Source: Ulvibacterium sp. (GTDB lineage: Bacteria; Bacteroidota; Bacteroidia; Flavobacteriales; Flavobacteriaceae). Taken from it: a DNA stretch of 64,000 bases. Below are positions 16,420-25,981 of the stretch, in pieces. Position numbers and translations under genes: made by a program. Where the stretch lies: assembly GCF_028285715.1 (NCBI RefSeq), contig NZ_JANQOO010000007.1:124001-188000 (forward strand), in the 5' to 3' direction. Within the stretch, counting starts at the first letter, position 1. Each line of letters opens with the position of its first letter. The notes beneath the pieces were generated by a model. The model made no database searches. It was not told the DNA's origin and worked only from the letters and a program-made list of their open reading frames with translations.

Positions 16420-17451
16420 TTAGTTAATTGTAGAATCCCTTTCTATTAAAGTAGCTTCAATAATCTTGGTATGGAACATTTCCTCTTCCTCTTCATTTTC
16501 CTGCTCCACCCGCTCTATGAGCATTTTTGCTGCTATTTCCCCCATTTGCTGCCCATGTTGTGCTACTGTAGTTAATGTAGGATTGGCATATTTGGAGAGA
16601 ATCCCATCCGTAAACCCGATAAAGGAAATATCCTCGGGAATTTTTAATCCCATATCCTGTGCCACCCGCATACAATGGACCGCAAACATTTCATTGACAC
16701 AAAATGCGGCGTCCACCCTTTCCTTTTCAAAAAAAGCCTGGACTGGCACCTTATCCATACCTAAATAGGTATAGGGCAGTTTTATGAGGAGGTTTTCATC
16801 AATTGCGTGATTTCTGTCCTCCAGTGCATCAAAATAGCCCCTTGCCCTTTTATTACTTACATTAAGGTAGTTGTCCGTGGTTACTAGGGCAATTCTTTTT
16901 CTTCCCTGGTCTAGAAGCTTATTTACCGCTTGTTTGGCAATTTCCCTATCGTTGATCAATACCTTATCGCAGGCCACCTCATCCGCAACACGGTCAAAGA
17001 GAACCAGGGGAATGCCTTGTTCCGTAACTTCATTCAAATGGTTGTAATCGTTTTTAAGTTGGGTCTCGGCGGACAGGGCCATTATAAAGCCATCCACACT
17101 ACCGTTGGCCAATAGTTCCATGTTAATTACCTCTTTATCAAAGGATTCATCGGATACGCACACAATTACGTTATATCCCTTTTGATTCGCATATTGCTCT
17201 ATTCCCCTAAAGACGGTCGTAAAAAAGTGGTGAACGATTTCGGGTATAATTACGCCAATATTCTTAGTGCGCTTATTCTTTAAACTAATGGCCACATTAT
17301 TGGGTTTGTAGTTGTAAAGTCTAGCAAAAGCCTGAACTTTCTCTTTGGTGTCTCGACTTATTTCCTCGCTATTCTTTAAGGCCTTCGAAACTGTGGAAAT
17401 AGAAACCTCCAGTTCCCGTGCAATGTGCTTAAGTGTAATTTTTCGTTTCAA
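16420..17451 (-). CDS. LacI-family transcriptional regulator
   Basis: A 343-residue regulator. The N-terminal LacI helix-turn-helix is clear (TLKHIARELEVSISTVSKAL, residues 5-24), followed by the hinge helix region NYKPNNVAISLKNKRT and a periplasmic-binding-protein-like effector domain beginning NIGVIIPEIVHHFFTTVF. It should bind an operator as a dimer and respond to a sugar. The gene is divergent from susC, and the 350-nt gap contains a LacI-type palindrome at 17693-17708. In many flavobacteria a LacI regulator of this type sits with the maltose enzymes, which here lie on the other side of the lanthipeptide island; control of both susCD and the maltose operon is inferred. Confidence 0.92.
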   Translation of the reverse strand: MKRKITLKHIARELEVSISTVSKALKNSEEISRDTKEKVQAFARLYNYKPNNVAISLKNKRTKNIGVIIPEIVHHFFTTVFRGIEQYANQKGYNVIVCVSDESFDKEVINMELLANGSVDGFIMALSAETQLKNDYNHLNEVTEQGIPLVLFDRVADEVACDKVLINDREIAKQAVNKLLDQGRKRIALVTTDNYLNVSNKRARGYFDALEDRNHAIDENLLIKLPYTYLGMDKVPVQAFFEKERVDAAFCVNEMFAVHCMRVAQDMGLKIPEDISFIGFTDGILSKYANPTLTTVAQHGQQMGEIAAKMLIERVEQENEEEEEMFHTKIIEATLIERDSTIN

Positions 17452-17692
17452 AATGTGGCTTTAATTCTATTATAAAAGAAAAGTAACCATTAAAGATCCA
17501 ACTCTTAAGGAAATGTTATCATTTAACATTAAGATTTTGGAAATGGCACCATTTCCAAAAATCGGGCTAAAAGCAAAAAATGCTATATTTGGATAAAATT
17601 GCAGTTTTATCACTATTTTTGAGCAAAAATACGAATAGTTTAAAGTAACAAACTATAATTTGAGATTGTGATATTTTGAAAAAGTTATTAAC

Positions 17693-17708
17693 ACGAAACC
17701 GTTTTCGT
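17693..17708. promoter_or_regulatory. LacI-type operator candidate upstream of susC
   Basis: ACGAAACCGTTTTCGT is a 16-bp inverted repeat with a central CG and one mismatch between arms (ACGAAAC against ACGAAAA), the usual form of LacI-family operators. It lies 94 nt before the susC ATG, in the gap shared with the divergent LacI gene. The rest of this 350-nt gap shows no gene. Confidence 0.65.
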
Positions 17709-17801
17709 TGGTCTGGATTTCGTTGTGATAGGATATTAACAACTATTTTACATATTTTTAACTTTCGATTATAAATTAACTCAACTTAAAATTAGCTTTT
17801 T

Positions 17802-20800
17802 ATGAAGATTACGCTACTAAGAAGCCTAGTGATGGCTGGGGCACTTTTGTGTTTCGGTTTATCCCAGGCGCAGGAAGTATCCGGAACGGTTTCCGATGCC
17901 CTAGGACCCCTGCCAGGGGCCAGTGTTGTGGTAAAGGGAACGACCAACGGTACACAGACCGATTTTGACGGTAATTATACCATAGACGGATTGGACGATG
18001 ATGCAATTTTGGTCTTTAGCTATATAGGCTACAGCAACCAAGAAATTCCCGTTGCCGGGCAAGCTACCATTGACGTGGTGCTACAAGAGGACGCGCAGGC
18101 GTTGGATGAGGTGGTCATCGTAGGTTATGGTAGCCAGGCAAAAAAGGAGATTACCTCTTCGGTGGTCAGTGTTAGTACCGAAGACTTTAACCAGGGGGTC
18201 GTTCAAGAACCGACCCAGTTATTACAAGGTAAGGTTGCCGGCTTAAGTGTGGTAAACCGGGGTGGAAATCCTAACCAAGAACCCGTTATTCGGTTAAGGG
18301 GTATCTCCACTGTTGGGGGTAACCAACAGCCTTTGGTCGTCATTGACGGTATCTTGGGAGGCTCCTTGAGTAGTGTGGATCCCGCGGATATTGAGAACAT
18401 TACCGTCTTAAAGGATGGTTCTGCTGCGGCTATATATGGTTCCCGAGGTTCTGCCGGGGTAATCGTGGTCACTACCAAAAGGGGAAAGGCAGGGCAACCC
18501 TTGCGGGTTTCCTATAATGGTCAGCTTGGAGTCTCTACCATAGCCAATCAAATCGAGATTATGGATCGTGGTGAGTTTTTGGCCGTAGGTGGTAATGATT
18601 TGGGCAGTGATACCGATTGGAGGGATGAAGTTACCCAAACGGGAATTGCTCAAGTTCATAATATATCAGCTTCCGGTGGAGGTGAAGGATTTAATTACCG
18701 TGTGGCGGGTAACATCCGGGACACTGATAATATCCTAATCAATTCTGGATTCCAACAGTTCAACTTCCGTACCAATTTTACTGGACTTTTGTTTGACGAC
18801 AAACTGAAAATCGATGTTAATGCGGCGTTTACACAGCGGGATTCCCAAATCGGGTTTAACGAGGCCTTGCGATATGCCACCAGTTACAACCCGACCGCAC
18901 CTGTTTTTGGGGAAGATGCGCCCTTTCCCTTCAATTCAGCACAGTTTGGAGGGTATTTTGAAACTTTAGGTTTGTTTGATAGTTTTAACCCTGTTGCGAT
19001 AGCAGAATTAAATAGGAATGACCGTTTCGCTACTACTTTAAACTATGGGGTAAACCTAAATTATAGGGTTACCGACAACCTAACCGTGAATCTCAACTAT
19101 GCGGCCCAGAACATTAAAGAGGATGCCAACATATACTATCCAACTACTGGATATTGGAGAGGTAGTGCGCTAAGCCCTACGAGAAGGGGACGTGCAGACT
19201 TTGGAAACTCGGAGCGTAGATTTAGGCTTTTGGAAGGCTACGCAGCCTATACCAATAGTTTTGCGGATAAATTTAATTTTACAGTCACTGCCGGATATTC
19301 CTTCCAGGAAAACGATTTCAACTACAGCTACTTCCAAATCGGGGATTTCCCTCCAGGAGTCGACTTTGATTGGAGCAACAACATCAACGCGGCCCAAGAC
19401 CTATTGGAAGGTGGACGTATTGAAGCAGATAGTGGTCGCGAGGATGGGGACCGTATCATCCGGTTTTTTGGCCGGGCGAACATTACCTTTGACGATGCGA
19501 TTTACTTCGACGCTTCCATTAGCCGTGAGGGATCCAGCCGTTTTGGTTCCGAGAACCGTTGGGGTATTTTCCCAGCCGTGGGTATGGGTGCCGATTTGAA
19601 CAAGTACTTGGAATTGCCCAATGTAAACCTGTTAAAAGTACGTGCAGGTTGGGGACTCACAGGAGCCATCCCACCAGCGGTTGGTTTGGACCAACAGATA
19701 TTCAACGTACAGAATGGGGTTGATGGACAAAGTGGCGCTGCCAGTACCCAAGACAATGGGCGAGCCGCCAATCCCGATTTGAAATGGGAGGAGAAATCGG
19801 AGTTCAACTTTGGAGTAGAATTTGCCATGGACCGTTTTGGGGCCACTGCGGATTACTTTATCCGTGATATTAGAGATTTCGTGACTTTTGCCAATGTGGA
19901 TGCTGCCGAGAACAACGGGTTTGATCGCCGCTGGCAAAATTCGGGTCAACTAGGGGTTACCGGGTTTGAGCTATCTGCCAATTATGATGTGATTCGAAAC
20001 GATAAATTGACTTATAATACAGGGGTAATCTTAACCCATAACAAGAATACTTTGGAAGAGAATCCACAAGGTGACCAAGTAGATGGTAATCTAGGAGCTC
20101 CAGGTCAAAATAATACCAATGTGGTTCTAATACGGGAAGGTGAGGAAGTTGGACAAATTTGGGGTCCCGTCTTCTCCGGAGAAGTAGACGCCAATGGTAC
20201 ACCTATCTTACTGGATATCAACGGAGACGGGGAACTGGTCACTGGTCAGGGTAGTGCCTTGGATGACAATGCCGATTTCCGTGTACTAGGTACAGGTATT
20301 CCTGATTTTGAAATCGGTTGGACCAACCAAGTAACCTTCGGAAACTGGGATGCCAATGTCTTCTTTAGGGCAGTGGTAGGTCATAGCTTGGTCAACAGTT
20401 TCCGTGCCTTTTATGAACCCATTATCGGTTCTCAGGCCTCTTATAACTTTGTAAACACCAAATTGCAACGGGATGATATTAGAACCGCCCAATTTAGTGA
20501 CTATTATGTGGAGAAAGCGGATTTCCTCCGTTTGGATAATATGTCTATAGGCTATAACTTTGACTTAAAAGAAGGTAGCTATATAAAAGGGTTGCGATTA
20601 TCCTTGGCAGCGCAAAATCTTTTCACCATCACGGGCTATAGCGGGGTAGATCCCGAACCTTCCTTACAGGATGGTGGTTTACCAGCCGGTGAGCTTCGAG
20701 GGGATGATGCTGATGATCAGATTGATGAAATACAGGCTAATCCATTAATTGCAGGGATAGAGCGACGGGAAGCGTATTTTACCTCAACGACCATAACTCT

Positions 20801-20822
20801 TGGATTGAATGTTAACTTTTAA
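17802..20822 (+). CDS. SusC/RagA-family TonB-linked outer membrane transporter
   Basis: A 1006-residue outer-membrane transporter. A signal peptide ends near residue 24 (FGLSQAQ), followed by a carboxypeptidase-D-like domain (VSGTVSDALGPLPGASVVVKG), a TonB-box-like stretch ending in VIVGYGSQ, the plug domain (PLVVIDGILGG, then NITVLKDGSAAAIYGSRG) and a long C-terminal beta-barrel ending in a terminal Phe. Such proteins import oligomers, usually glycans, powered by TonB-ExbBD and capped by a SusD lipoprotein. The susD gene follows after 10 nt. The LacI-type operator upstream suggests sugar-controlled expression. The substrate is not evident from sequence. Confidence 0.95.
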   Translation: MKITLLRSLVMAGALLCFGLSQAQEVSGTVSDALGPLPGASVVVKGTTNGTQTDFDGNYTIDGLDDDAILVFSYIGYSNQEIPVAGQATIDVVLQEDAQALDEVVIVGYGSQAKKEITSSVVSVSTEDFNQGVVQEPTQLLQGKVAGLSVVNRGGNPNQEPVIRLRGISTVGGNQQPLVVIDGILGGSLSSVDPADIENITVLKDGSAAAIYGSRGSAGVIVVTTKRGKAGQPLRVSYNGQLGVSTIANQIEIMDRGEFLAVGGNDLGSDTDWRDEVTQTGIAQVHNISASGGGEGFNYRVAGNIRDTDNILINSGFQQFNFRTNFTGLLFDDKLKIDVNAAFTQRDSQIGFNEALRYATSYNPTAPVFGEDAPFPFNSAQFGGYFETLGLFDSFNPVAIAELNRNDRFATTLNYGVNLNYRVTDNLTVNLNYAAQNIKEDANIYYPTTGYWRGSALSPTRRGRADFGNSERRFRLLEGYAAYTNSFADKFNFTVTAGYSFQENDFNYSYFQIGDFPPGVDFDWSNNINAAQDLLEGGRIEADSGREDGDRIIRFFGRANITFDDAIYFDASISREGSSRFGSENRWGIFPAVGMGADLNKYLELPNVNLLKVRAGWGLTGAIPPAVGLDQQIFNVQNGVDGQSGAASTQDNGRAANPDLKWEEKSEFNFGVEFAMDRFGATADYFIRDIRDFVTFANVDAAENNGFDRRWQNSGQLGVTGFELSANYDVIRNDKLTYNTGVILTHNKNTLEENPQGDQVDGNLGAPGQNNTNVVLIREGEEVGQIWGPVFSGEVDANGTPILLDINGDGELVTGQGSALDDNADFRVLGTGIPDFEIGWTNQVTFGNWDANVFFRAVVGHSLVNSFRAFYEPIIGSQASYNFVNTKLQRDDIRTAQFSDYYVEKADFLRLDNMSIGYNFDLKEGSYIKGLRLSLAAQNLFTITGYSGVDPEPSLQDGGLPAGELRGDDADDQIDEIQANPLIAGIERREAYFTSTTITLGLNVNF

Positions 20823-20832
20823 AAAAAATACT

Positions 20833-22422
20833 ATGAAACGAATCTTTAAATTAACACTGATCAGTACGGTATTCATTGCCTTCTCCTGTACGGATCTCGA
20901 TGACGAATTGGAGGATACGCTCACGGAGGAATTTTCTGTGGATGGAATAGACACCGGCGGTGGCGGCGGAGATGGAGGACCCCTCTTATCGGCCTTTGCA
21001 AGATTGCGTGCAGGTGGTGCTGGGAATTCTGGGCATTTCGCTTTGCAAGGTGTGCCTGGAGATGATATGGCGGTACCCCAAAAAGGAGGTGACTGGTTTG
21101 ATGGTGGCATTTGGATTGACTTACACCGTCATACCTGGAATGCAGCCAATGACCGTATCAACGAAGGATGGAATGATGCCTATGGAGGTATCGGGGAATG
21201 TAACATTGCCTTGGATGGTGGCACTTTGGATGCCAATGGTACTGCGCAAATCAGAGCACTTCGGGCCTATTTTTATTACAGACTGCTAGATCTTTACGGG
21301 CGTGTAAAACTCATTACCACTGCAGGTGGGGATGCCCCCCAGTCCGATCGTATAGACGTTTTTAACTTTGTAGAAAGTGAATTGTTGGCTGCCTTGGGTA
21401 TTTCAGCGGTAACCGCAAGTATAGACCTTTCCGCAAGTGCATTGACTACAGATGTAAATCCTTATCGAATCAACCAATTTTCAGCTCTTGGGCTTTTGGC
21501 CAAACTGTATTTGAATGCCGAAGTATATACGGGAACCCCCCGGTATGAAGAAGCGGATTGGGCGGCCACCTATGTAATTGATAATGGTCCGTACCAGTTA
21601 TGTGCCGCAGGATGTACAGCTCCTAACCGGGCTAGGCGGCCGGATGTGGAAACCGATCCAGCTACATTGGAAGGGTATGCTGCCATATTTGCAACCGATA
21701 ATGAAAGCAATCCGGAAATCATTTTTTCTATAGAGTATGCTTCTGTAGGAGGGGGTGGAATGAACTTTGCGCAAATGACACTTCATGGTCCAAGTCAATT
21801 GACATATGGTCTTGACGCTGCTCCATGGAATGGCTTCGTGACTCTAGAAGAGTTTTATAACAGTTATGAGACTGGAGATTTGCGTAAAGAGGCCAACTTC
21901 TTGGTAGGGCCGCAAACTGATTTCTCAGGTAATCCATTGATCGACTTTGCCGCGGATGATGATGACCTTCAAGTAAATTATACTCCGGCAGTTAACGAGT
22001 TGGAACCCAATGCCTTGCGACAAGGTGGGGCACGAATGAAGAAGTTCAGTTTCGAGGTTTTGGGTAGACAGGATATGAATAATGACTATCCTATACTTAG
22101 ACTTGGAGATATCCACCTTATGCGGGGAGAAGCAAGAGCTAGGGCCGCAGGGGACTGGAATCTTTCCTTGCCTGATGTAAATGCGATACGAACAAGAGCA
22201 GGAGTTTCTACTTTGGGAAGTATTGATGCGGACGAATTCTTGGCCGAACGAGGTCGGGAAATGTTCCAAGAATCCAGTAGAAGGACCGATTTGATTCGAT
22301 TCGGTAAATTCCAGGATTCATGGTGGGAAAAAACCAATGCTGACGCATTTAGAAATTTGTTCCCGATTCCTGTAAACCAAATCAATGCAGCACCAGATTT
22401 GACACAGAATCCAGGTTATTAA
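20833..22422 (+). CDS. SusD/RagB-family substrate-binding lipoprotein
   Basis: A 529-residue surface lipoprotein that caps the SusC barrel and binds the imported oligomer. The ATG at 20833 gives a signal ending FIAFSC with acidic residues after the cysteine (TDLDDELED), typical of surface export. A glycine-rich linker (GGGGGDGG) follows near residue 40. SusD landmarks are the TPR-like region with ALRAYFYYRLLDLYGRV and the C-terminal DIHLMRGEARARA, then FQESSRRTDLIRFGKF and the closing FPIPVNQINAAPDLTQNPGY, which is nearly universal in the family. A hairpin terminator follows 28 nt after the stop. Confidence 0.96.
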   Translation: MKRIFKLTLISTVFIAFSCTDLDDELEDTLTEEFSVDGIDTGGGGGDGGPLLSAFARLRAGGAGNSGHFALQGVPGDDMAVPQKGGDWFDGGIWIDLHRHTWNAANDRINEGWNDAYGGIGECNIALDGGTLDANGTAQIRALRAYFYYRLLDLYGRVKLITTAGGDAPQSDRIDVFNFVESELLAALGISAVTASIDLSASALTTDVNPYRINQFSALGLLAKLYLNAEVYTGTPRYEEADWAATYVIDNGPYQLCAAGCTAPNRARRPDVETDPATLEGYAAIFATDNESNPEIIFSIEYASVGGGGMNFAQMTLHGPSQLTYGLDAAPWNGFVTLEEFYNSYETGDLRKEANFLVGPQTDFSGNPLIDFAADDDDLQVNYTPAVNELEPNALRQGGARMKKFSFEVLGRQDMNNDYPILRLGDIHLMRGEARARAAGDWNLSLPDVNAIRTRAGVSTLGSIDADEFLAERGREMFQESSRRTDLIRFGKFQDSWWEKTNADAFRNLFPIPVNQINAAPDLTQNPGY

Positions 22423-22449
22423 TATCAACTGGGATTATTTATAAGTTTA

Positions 22450-22474
22450 AGGGTTGTCCTTTATGGGCAACCCT
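22450..22474 (+). terminator. Intrinsic terminator after susD
   Basis: AGGGTTGTCC (22450-22459), a 5-nt loop and GGGCAACCCT (22465-22474) form a 10-bp stem with one G-T pair, followed by a T tract. It separates the susCD transcript from the propeller lipoprotein genes, or attenuates it. Confidence 0.8.
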
Positions 22475-22535
22475 TTTTGCTAAAACCTTTTTTCATCAGT
22501 CCAAATAGGTAAAATAAATTGGGTAGAACTTGCCT

Positions 22536-22590
22536 TGCATACCCTAGGCATGCAAACCGGCAGGCAGGCCTACTCCGACCTTCTATCGGA
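22536..22590. repeat. Two adjacent small inverted repeats in the susD downstream gap
   Basis: TGCATACC and GGCATGCA (22536-22554) form an 8-bp stem with a CTA loop, and TCCGA and TCGGA (22574-22590) form a second stem. Between them is CCGGCAGGCAGGCC. The composition differs from surrounding DNA, which suggests a dispersed intergenic repeat; copies elsewhere in the genome could not be checked. Confidence 0.4.
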
Positions 22591-22618
22591 ATCCATAGTT
22601 TATACACCTTTGGATACG

Positions 22619-22626
22619 TATCTTTG
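22619..22626 (+). promoter_or_regulatory. Candidate -7 element for the first propeller lipoprotein gene
   Basis: TATCTTTG matches TAnnTTTG fully and lies 49 nt before the ATG at 22676, downstream of the susD terminator. No good -33 TTG is seen. Confidence 0.4.
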
Positions 22627-22675
22627 CAGAACCATTTTTTTCCAGTTTTAAGCCTTTAAAGAGCGTGTTTATTAG

Positions 22676-25600
22676 ATGAGGCAGTTTATCATATTCGGAA
22701 TCCTTTTTTTATTTATCTCTTGTGGGAATGAAGACCAAAAGTTAGGAGTAGAGACTCCGCTATTTGTGCTTAAGGATACAACCATTGGAATTTCCTTTGA
22801 AAATTCATTGACTTACGATGAGGAATTTAACCCCTATCTCTATCGAAATTTTTACAATGGCGGGGGTGTGGCCATAGGTGACATTAACAATGATGGTTTG
22901 GAGGATATTTATTTTACCGGGAACATGGTAGATAACAAGCTCTATTTAAATAGGGGTAATTGGCAATTTGAGGATATAACCGCCCGAGCTGGAGTTGCCT
23001 GTCCGGATGTGTGGTCCACAGGGGCCTCTTTTGTGGACATTAACCAAGACGGTTATCTAGACCTTTATGTCTGTAAATCGGGTAAGCCCCAAGGCAACAA
23101 TAGGTATAACGAGCTGTTTATCAACAATGGCCCTTCCAAAGATTCAGGGCAAATAACCTTTACGGAATCCGCAAAAGAATACGGTCTGGATATAGAAGGG
23201 CTCTCGGTACACGCCGCTTTTTTTGATTACGATAAGGATGGGGATCTAGACGCGTATATTCTTAACAATTCCCTGCGTTCAGTAGGTGCATTCGATTTGG
23301 TAAAAGATCAACGCAACATTCCAGATGAAAGTGGTAACGGAAACAAATTTCTCAGAAATGACAATGGTTTATTTACTGAAATTACGCAGGAAGCTGGGGT
23401 GTTCAGCAGTAAGATAGGATTTGGCCTGGGGATAACCCTGGGCGATTTTAATCAGGACAACTGGACGGATATTTTTATATCCAATGATTTTTTTGAACGG
23501 GATTATCTCTACATTAATAACACCCAAGGGGGGTTTACCGAAGAGTTGGAAAACTATTTTCAATCCATCTCCATGGGTTCCATGGGAGCCGACCTTGCTG
23601 ATTTGGACAACGACCTTTTGTCGGAACTTATCGTTACGGAAATGCTGCCCGAAAATCTAGAACGGCAGAAGACCAAGACCCTTTTTGAATCTTGGGACAA
23701 ATACACCATGGCTCGGAATCAAGGTTATTTCCATCAATTTGCCCGCAACACCCTTCAAAAGAATCTTGGGGACAGGCAGTTTGCGGAAACCGGTAGGCTA
23801 GCCGGCATATCAGGTTCCGAGTGGAGTTGGGGTGCGCTATTATTTGATATGGATAACAATGGTTTGAGGGATATTTTTATAAGCAATGGTATTTATAAGG
23901 ATTTGTTGGACCGTGACTATTTGGCCTACCAGGCCAATGAGGAAACCGTAAAAAGTAGAATTCGAAAGAATGAAAAAAATGTAATAACCTCCTTGATAGA
24001 TGCCATGCCATCCCAAGCAGTTCCAAATGCCGCATATTCCAATCAGGGAAATCTAATATTTCAAAAAAAAAGTGATGAATGGGGCTTGGGCACACCAAGT
24101 TTTAGCAACGGAAGTGCATATGGGGATTTGGATAACGACGGTGACTTGGATCTAGTTATCAACAATGTAAACATGCCTTCTTTTGTATACGAAAATACCA
24201 CGGATACCCTCACGCACAGAAGCATTACCTTGAAACTAATGGATTCTACCAATCGTCTTCCTATCATTGGCGCCAAAGCCACCATTAAATATGGGAACAA
24301 CAACTATGTTTCGGGTGAGAATTATGTTTCAAGAGGATTTCAAAGTAGTGTTCCCCATGGTGTACATCTTGGAATGGGAAATACAAAAAAAGTGGATTCC
24401 CTTTGGATTCAATGGCCCTGTGGCACCGTGTCCAAATATACAGACCTTACTTCCAATAAAACCTACTCCTTTAAGCAGCCTATATGTCCCAACGGGAGTC
24501 TCCCAGTGCGTTCTTTTAAAAAATTATCCCCAACCATCTTAGGGGAAACCATACCACTTTTTGATTTTGAGCATGAGGAAAACAATTATGTGGATTTCAA
24601 CAACGAACGATTGCTACCTCAAATGAACAGTAATGAAGGACCGGCCTTTGCCATGGCGGATGTCAATAAGGATGGAAAACTTGATTTTTTTGTGGGAGGT
24701 GCCAAAAATCAGACAGGAAGACTGTTCATTTCCTCTCCAACAGGATACCAGGAAACCGATGTCCCCTTTGTACAGGATGCTGGATCCGAGGATACGGATG
24801 CCCTGTTTTTTGACGGTGATAATGATGGAGACTTAGATCTTTACGTATGTCATGGGGGAAAAGCCTTTTCACCTTATTCCGTAGCCCTTAACGATGCGTA
24901 TTACCAGAATGACCAAGGTACCTTTGCAAAATCCAAGACCAGTCTCCAATTCTCAAAAACCTTTAGCTCATCTACTGTTGCAGCTTCCGACTATGATAAG
25001 GATGGGGATATTGATCTTTTCGTAGGGGAACGTTATAAGACCAATCTCTACGGATTACCCGGTACCGGCCACCTTCTAGAGAATAATGGTGATGGGACGT
25101 TCAAGACTTTAGAAGAAGATGGATTTGTAAATTTAGGAATGATAACCAATGCCCAATGGGGCGATTTGGATAATGACGGGTGGGAAGATTTGGTAGTACT
25201 TGGAGAATGGATGCCCATAAAGGTTTTTTTGAATAAAGAAGGCATATTAGTGGACAAGACCGAGGCATTTGGAATTGAAGACTCTTCTGGTCTTTGGACC
25301 GCGTTGGAGATAATTGATATTGACAATGATGGTGATTTGGATATCATAGCAGGGAACATAGGACAAAACAGTTTTTTTAGGCCCCAGATGAAAATGTTTG
25401 TCCATGACTTTGATGGCAATGGCTTCCAAGAACAAATTATATGTCAATTTTTGGATGGTAGATATTATCCCATTGCGGACAAGGATGAGCTAATCTCCCA
25501 AATTCCAGATCTTAAGAAAAAACTATTGTATTATAAGGATTATGCCAAGGCAGATATCTTTTCCATATTCCCAAAGGAAGAATTAAAAAATGTCTTCTCC

Positions 25601-25981
25601 CTAGACCTTCAAGTAGTAGAAAGCATGGTATTTTTCAACGATAACGGAAAACTTAATGCCAAAAGCCTTCCGCATGAAGCACAGTACGCGCCCATATATG
25701 CTATAAATGCTTCCGATATTGATGCCGACGGATATGTGGATCTCTTCCTTGGAGGGAATCAGTATTTAGTTAAACCCCAGTTCGGACGATATGATGCTTC
25801 AGCAGGATGGGCTATCTTTGGACCCCATAAATCAAATGACATAAATAACAGAACGATTCCCTTAAGGATAGAGGGACAGATTAGAAGTTTGAATTGGGTG
25901 GATGAAGAAGACCGGAAAATCCTAACAGCAATGATAAATGATGAAAAAACCAAGTTTTATGAATTTAAAAGGGTTCCTTAA
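22676..25981 (+). CDS. FG-GAP/VCBS and ASPIC/UnbV-domain lipoprotein, copy 1
   Basis: A 1101-residue lipoprotein (signal ending LFISC, Cys about residue 16). Many FG-GAP/VCBS calcium-binding repeats of the form DxNxDG are spread along it, for example GDINNDGLEDIYF near residue 68, FDYDKDGDLDAY and YGDLDNDGDLDLVINN. An ASPIC/UnbV domain follows near residue 530-590 (RGFQSSVPHGVHLGMG and DSLWIQWP), then a second set of repeats. These fold as beta-propellers and occur in extracellular binding or adhesion proteins. It shares length and domain order with the genes at 26536 and 29857. Its position after susCD suggests a surface role linked to that uptake system; ligand and activity are unknown. Confidence 0.88.
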   Translation: MRQFIIFGILFLFISCGNEDQKLGVETPLFVLKDTTIGISFENSLTYDEEFNPYLYRNFYNGGGVAIGDINNDGLEDIYFTGNMVDNKLYLNRGNWQFEDITARAGVACPDVWSTGASFVDINQDGYLDLYVCKSGKPQGNNRYNELFINNGPSKDSGQITFTESAKEYGLDIEGLSVHAAFFDYDKDGDLDAYILNNSLRSVGAFDLVKDQRNIPDESGNGNKFLRNDNGLFTEITQEAGVFSSKIGFGLGITLGDFNQDNWTDIFISNDFFERDYLYINNTQGGFTEELENYFQSISMGSMGADLADLDNDLLSELIVTEMLPENLERQKTKTLFESWDKYTMARNQGYFHQFARNTLQKNLGDRQFAETGRLAGISGSEWSWGALLFDMDNNGLRDIFISNGIYKDLLDRDYLAYQANEETVKSRIRKNEKNVITSLIDAMPSQAVPNAAYSNQGNLIFQKKSDEWGLGTPSFSNGSAYGDLDNDGDLDLVINNVNMPSFVYENTTDTLTHRSITLKLMDSTNRLPIIGAKATIKYGNNNYVSGENYVSRGFQSSVPHGVHLGMGNTKKVDSLWIQWPCGTVSKYTDLTSNKTYSFKQPICPNGSLPVRSFKKLSPTILGETIPLFDFEHEENNYVDFNNERLLPQMNSNEGPAFAMADVNKDGKLDFFVGGAKNQTGRLFISSPTGYQETDVPFVQDAGSEDTDALFFDGDNDGDLDLYVCHGGKAFSPYSVALNDAYYQNDQGTFAKSKTSLQFSKTFSSSTVAASDYDKDGDIDLFVGERYKTNLYGLPGTGHLLENNGDGTFKTLEEDGFVNLGMITNAQWGDLDNDGWEDLVVLGEWMPIKVFLNKEGILVDKTEAFGIEDSSGLWTALEIIDIDNDGDLDIIAGNIGQNSFFRPQMKMFVHDFDGNGFQEQIICQFLDGRYYPIADKDELISQIPDLKKKLLYYKDYAKADIFSIFPKEELKNVFSLDLQVVESMVFFNDNGKLNAKSLPHEAQYAPIYAINASDIDADGYVDLFLGGNQYLVKPQFGRYDASAGWAIFGPHKSNDINNRTIPLRIEGQIRSLNWVDEEDRKILTAMINDEKTKFYEFKRVP

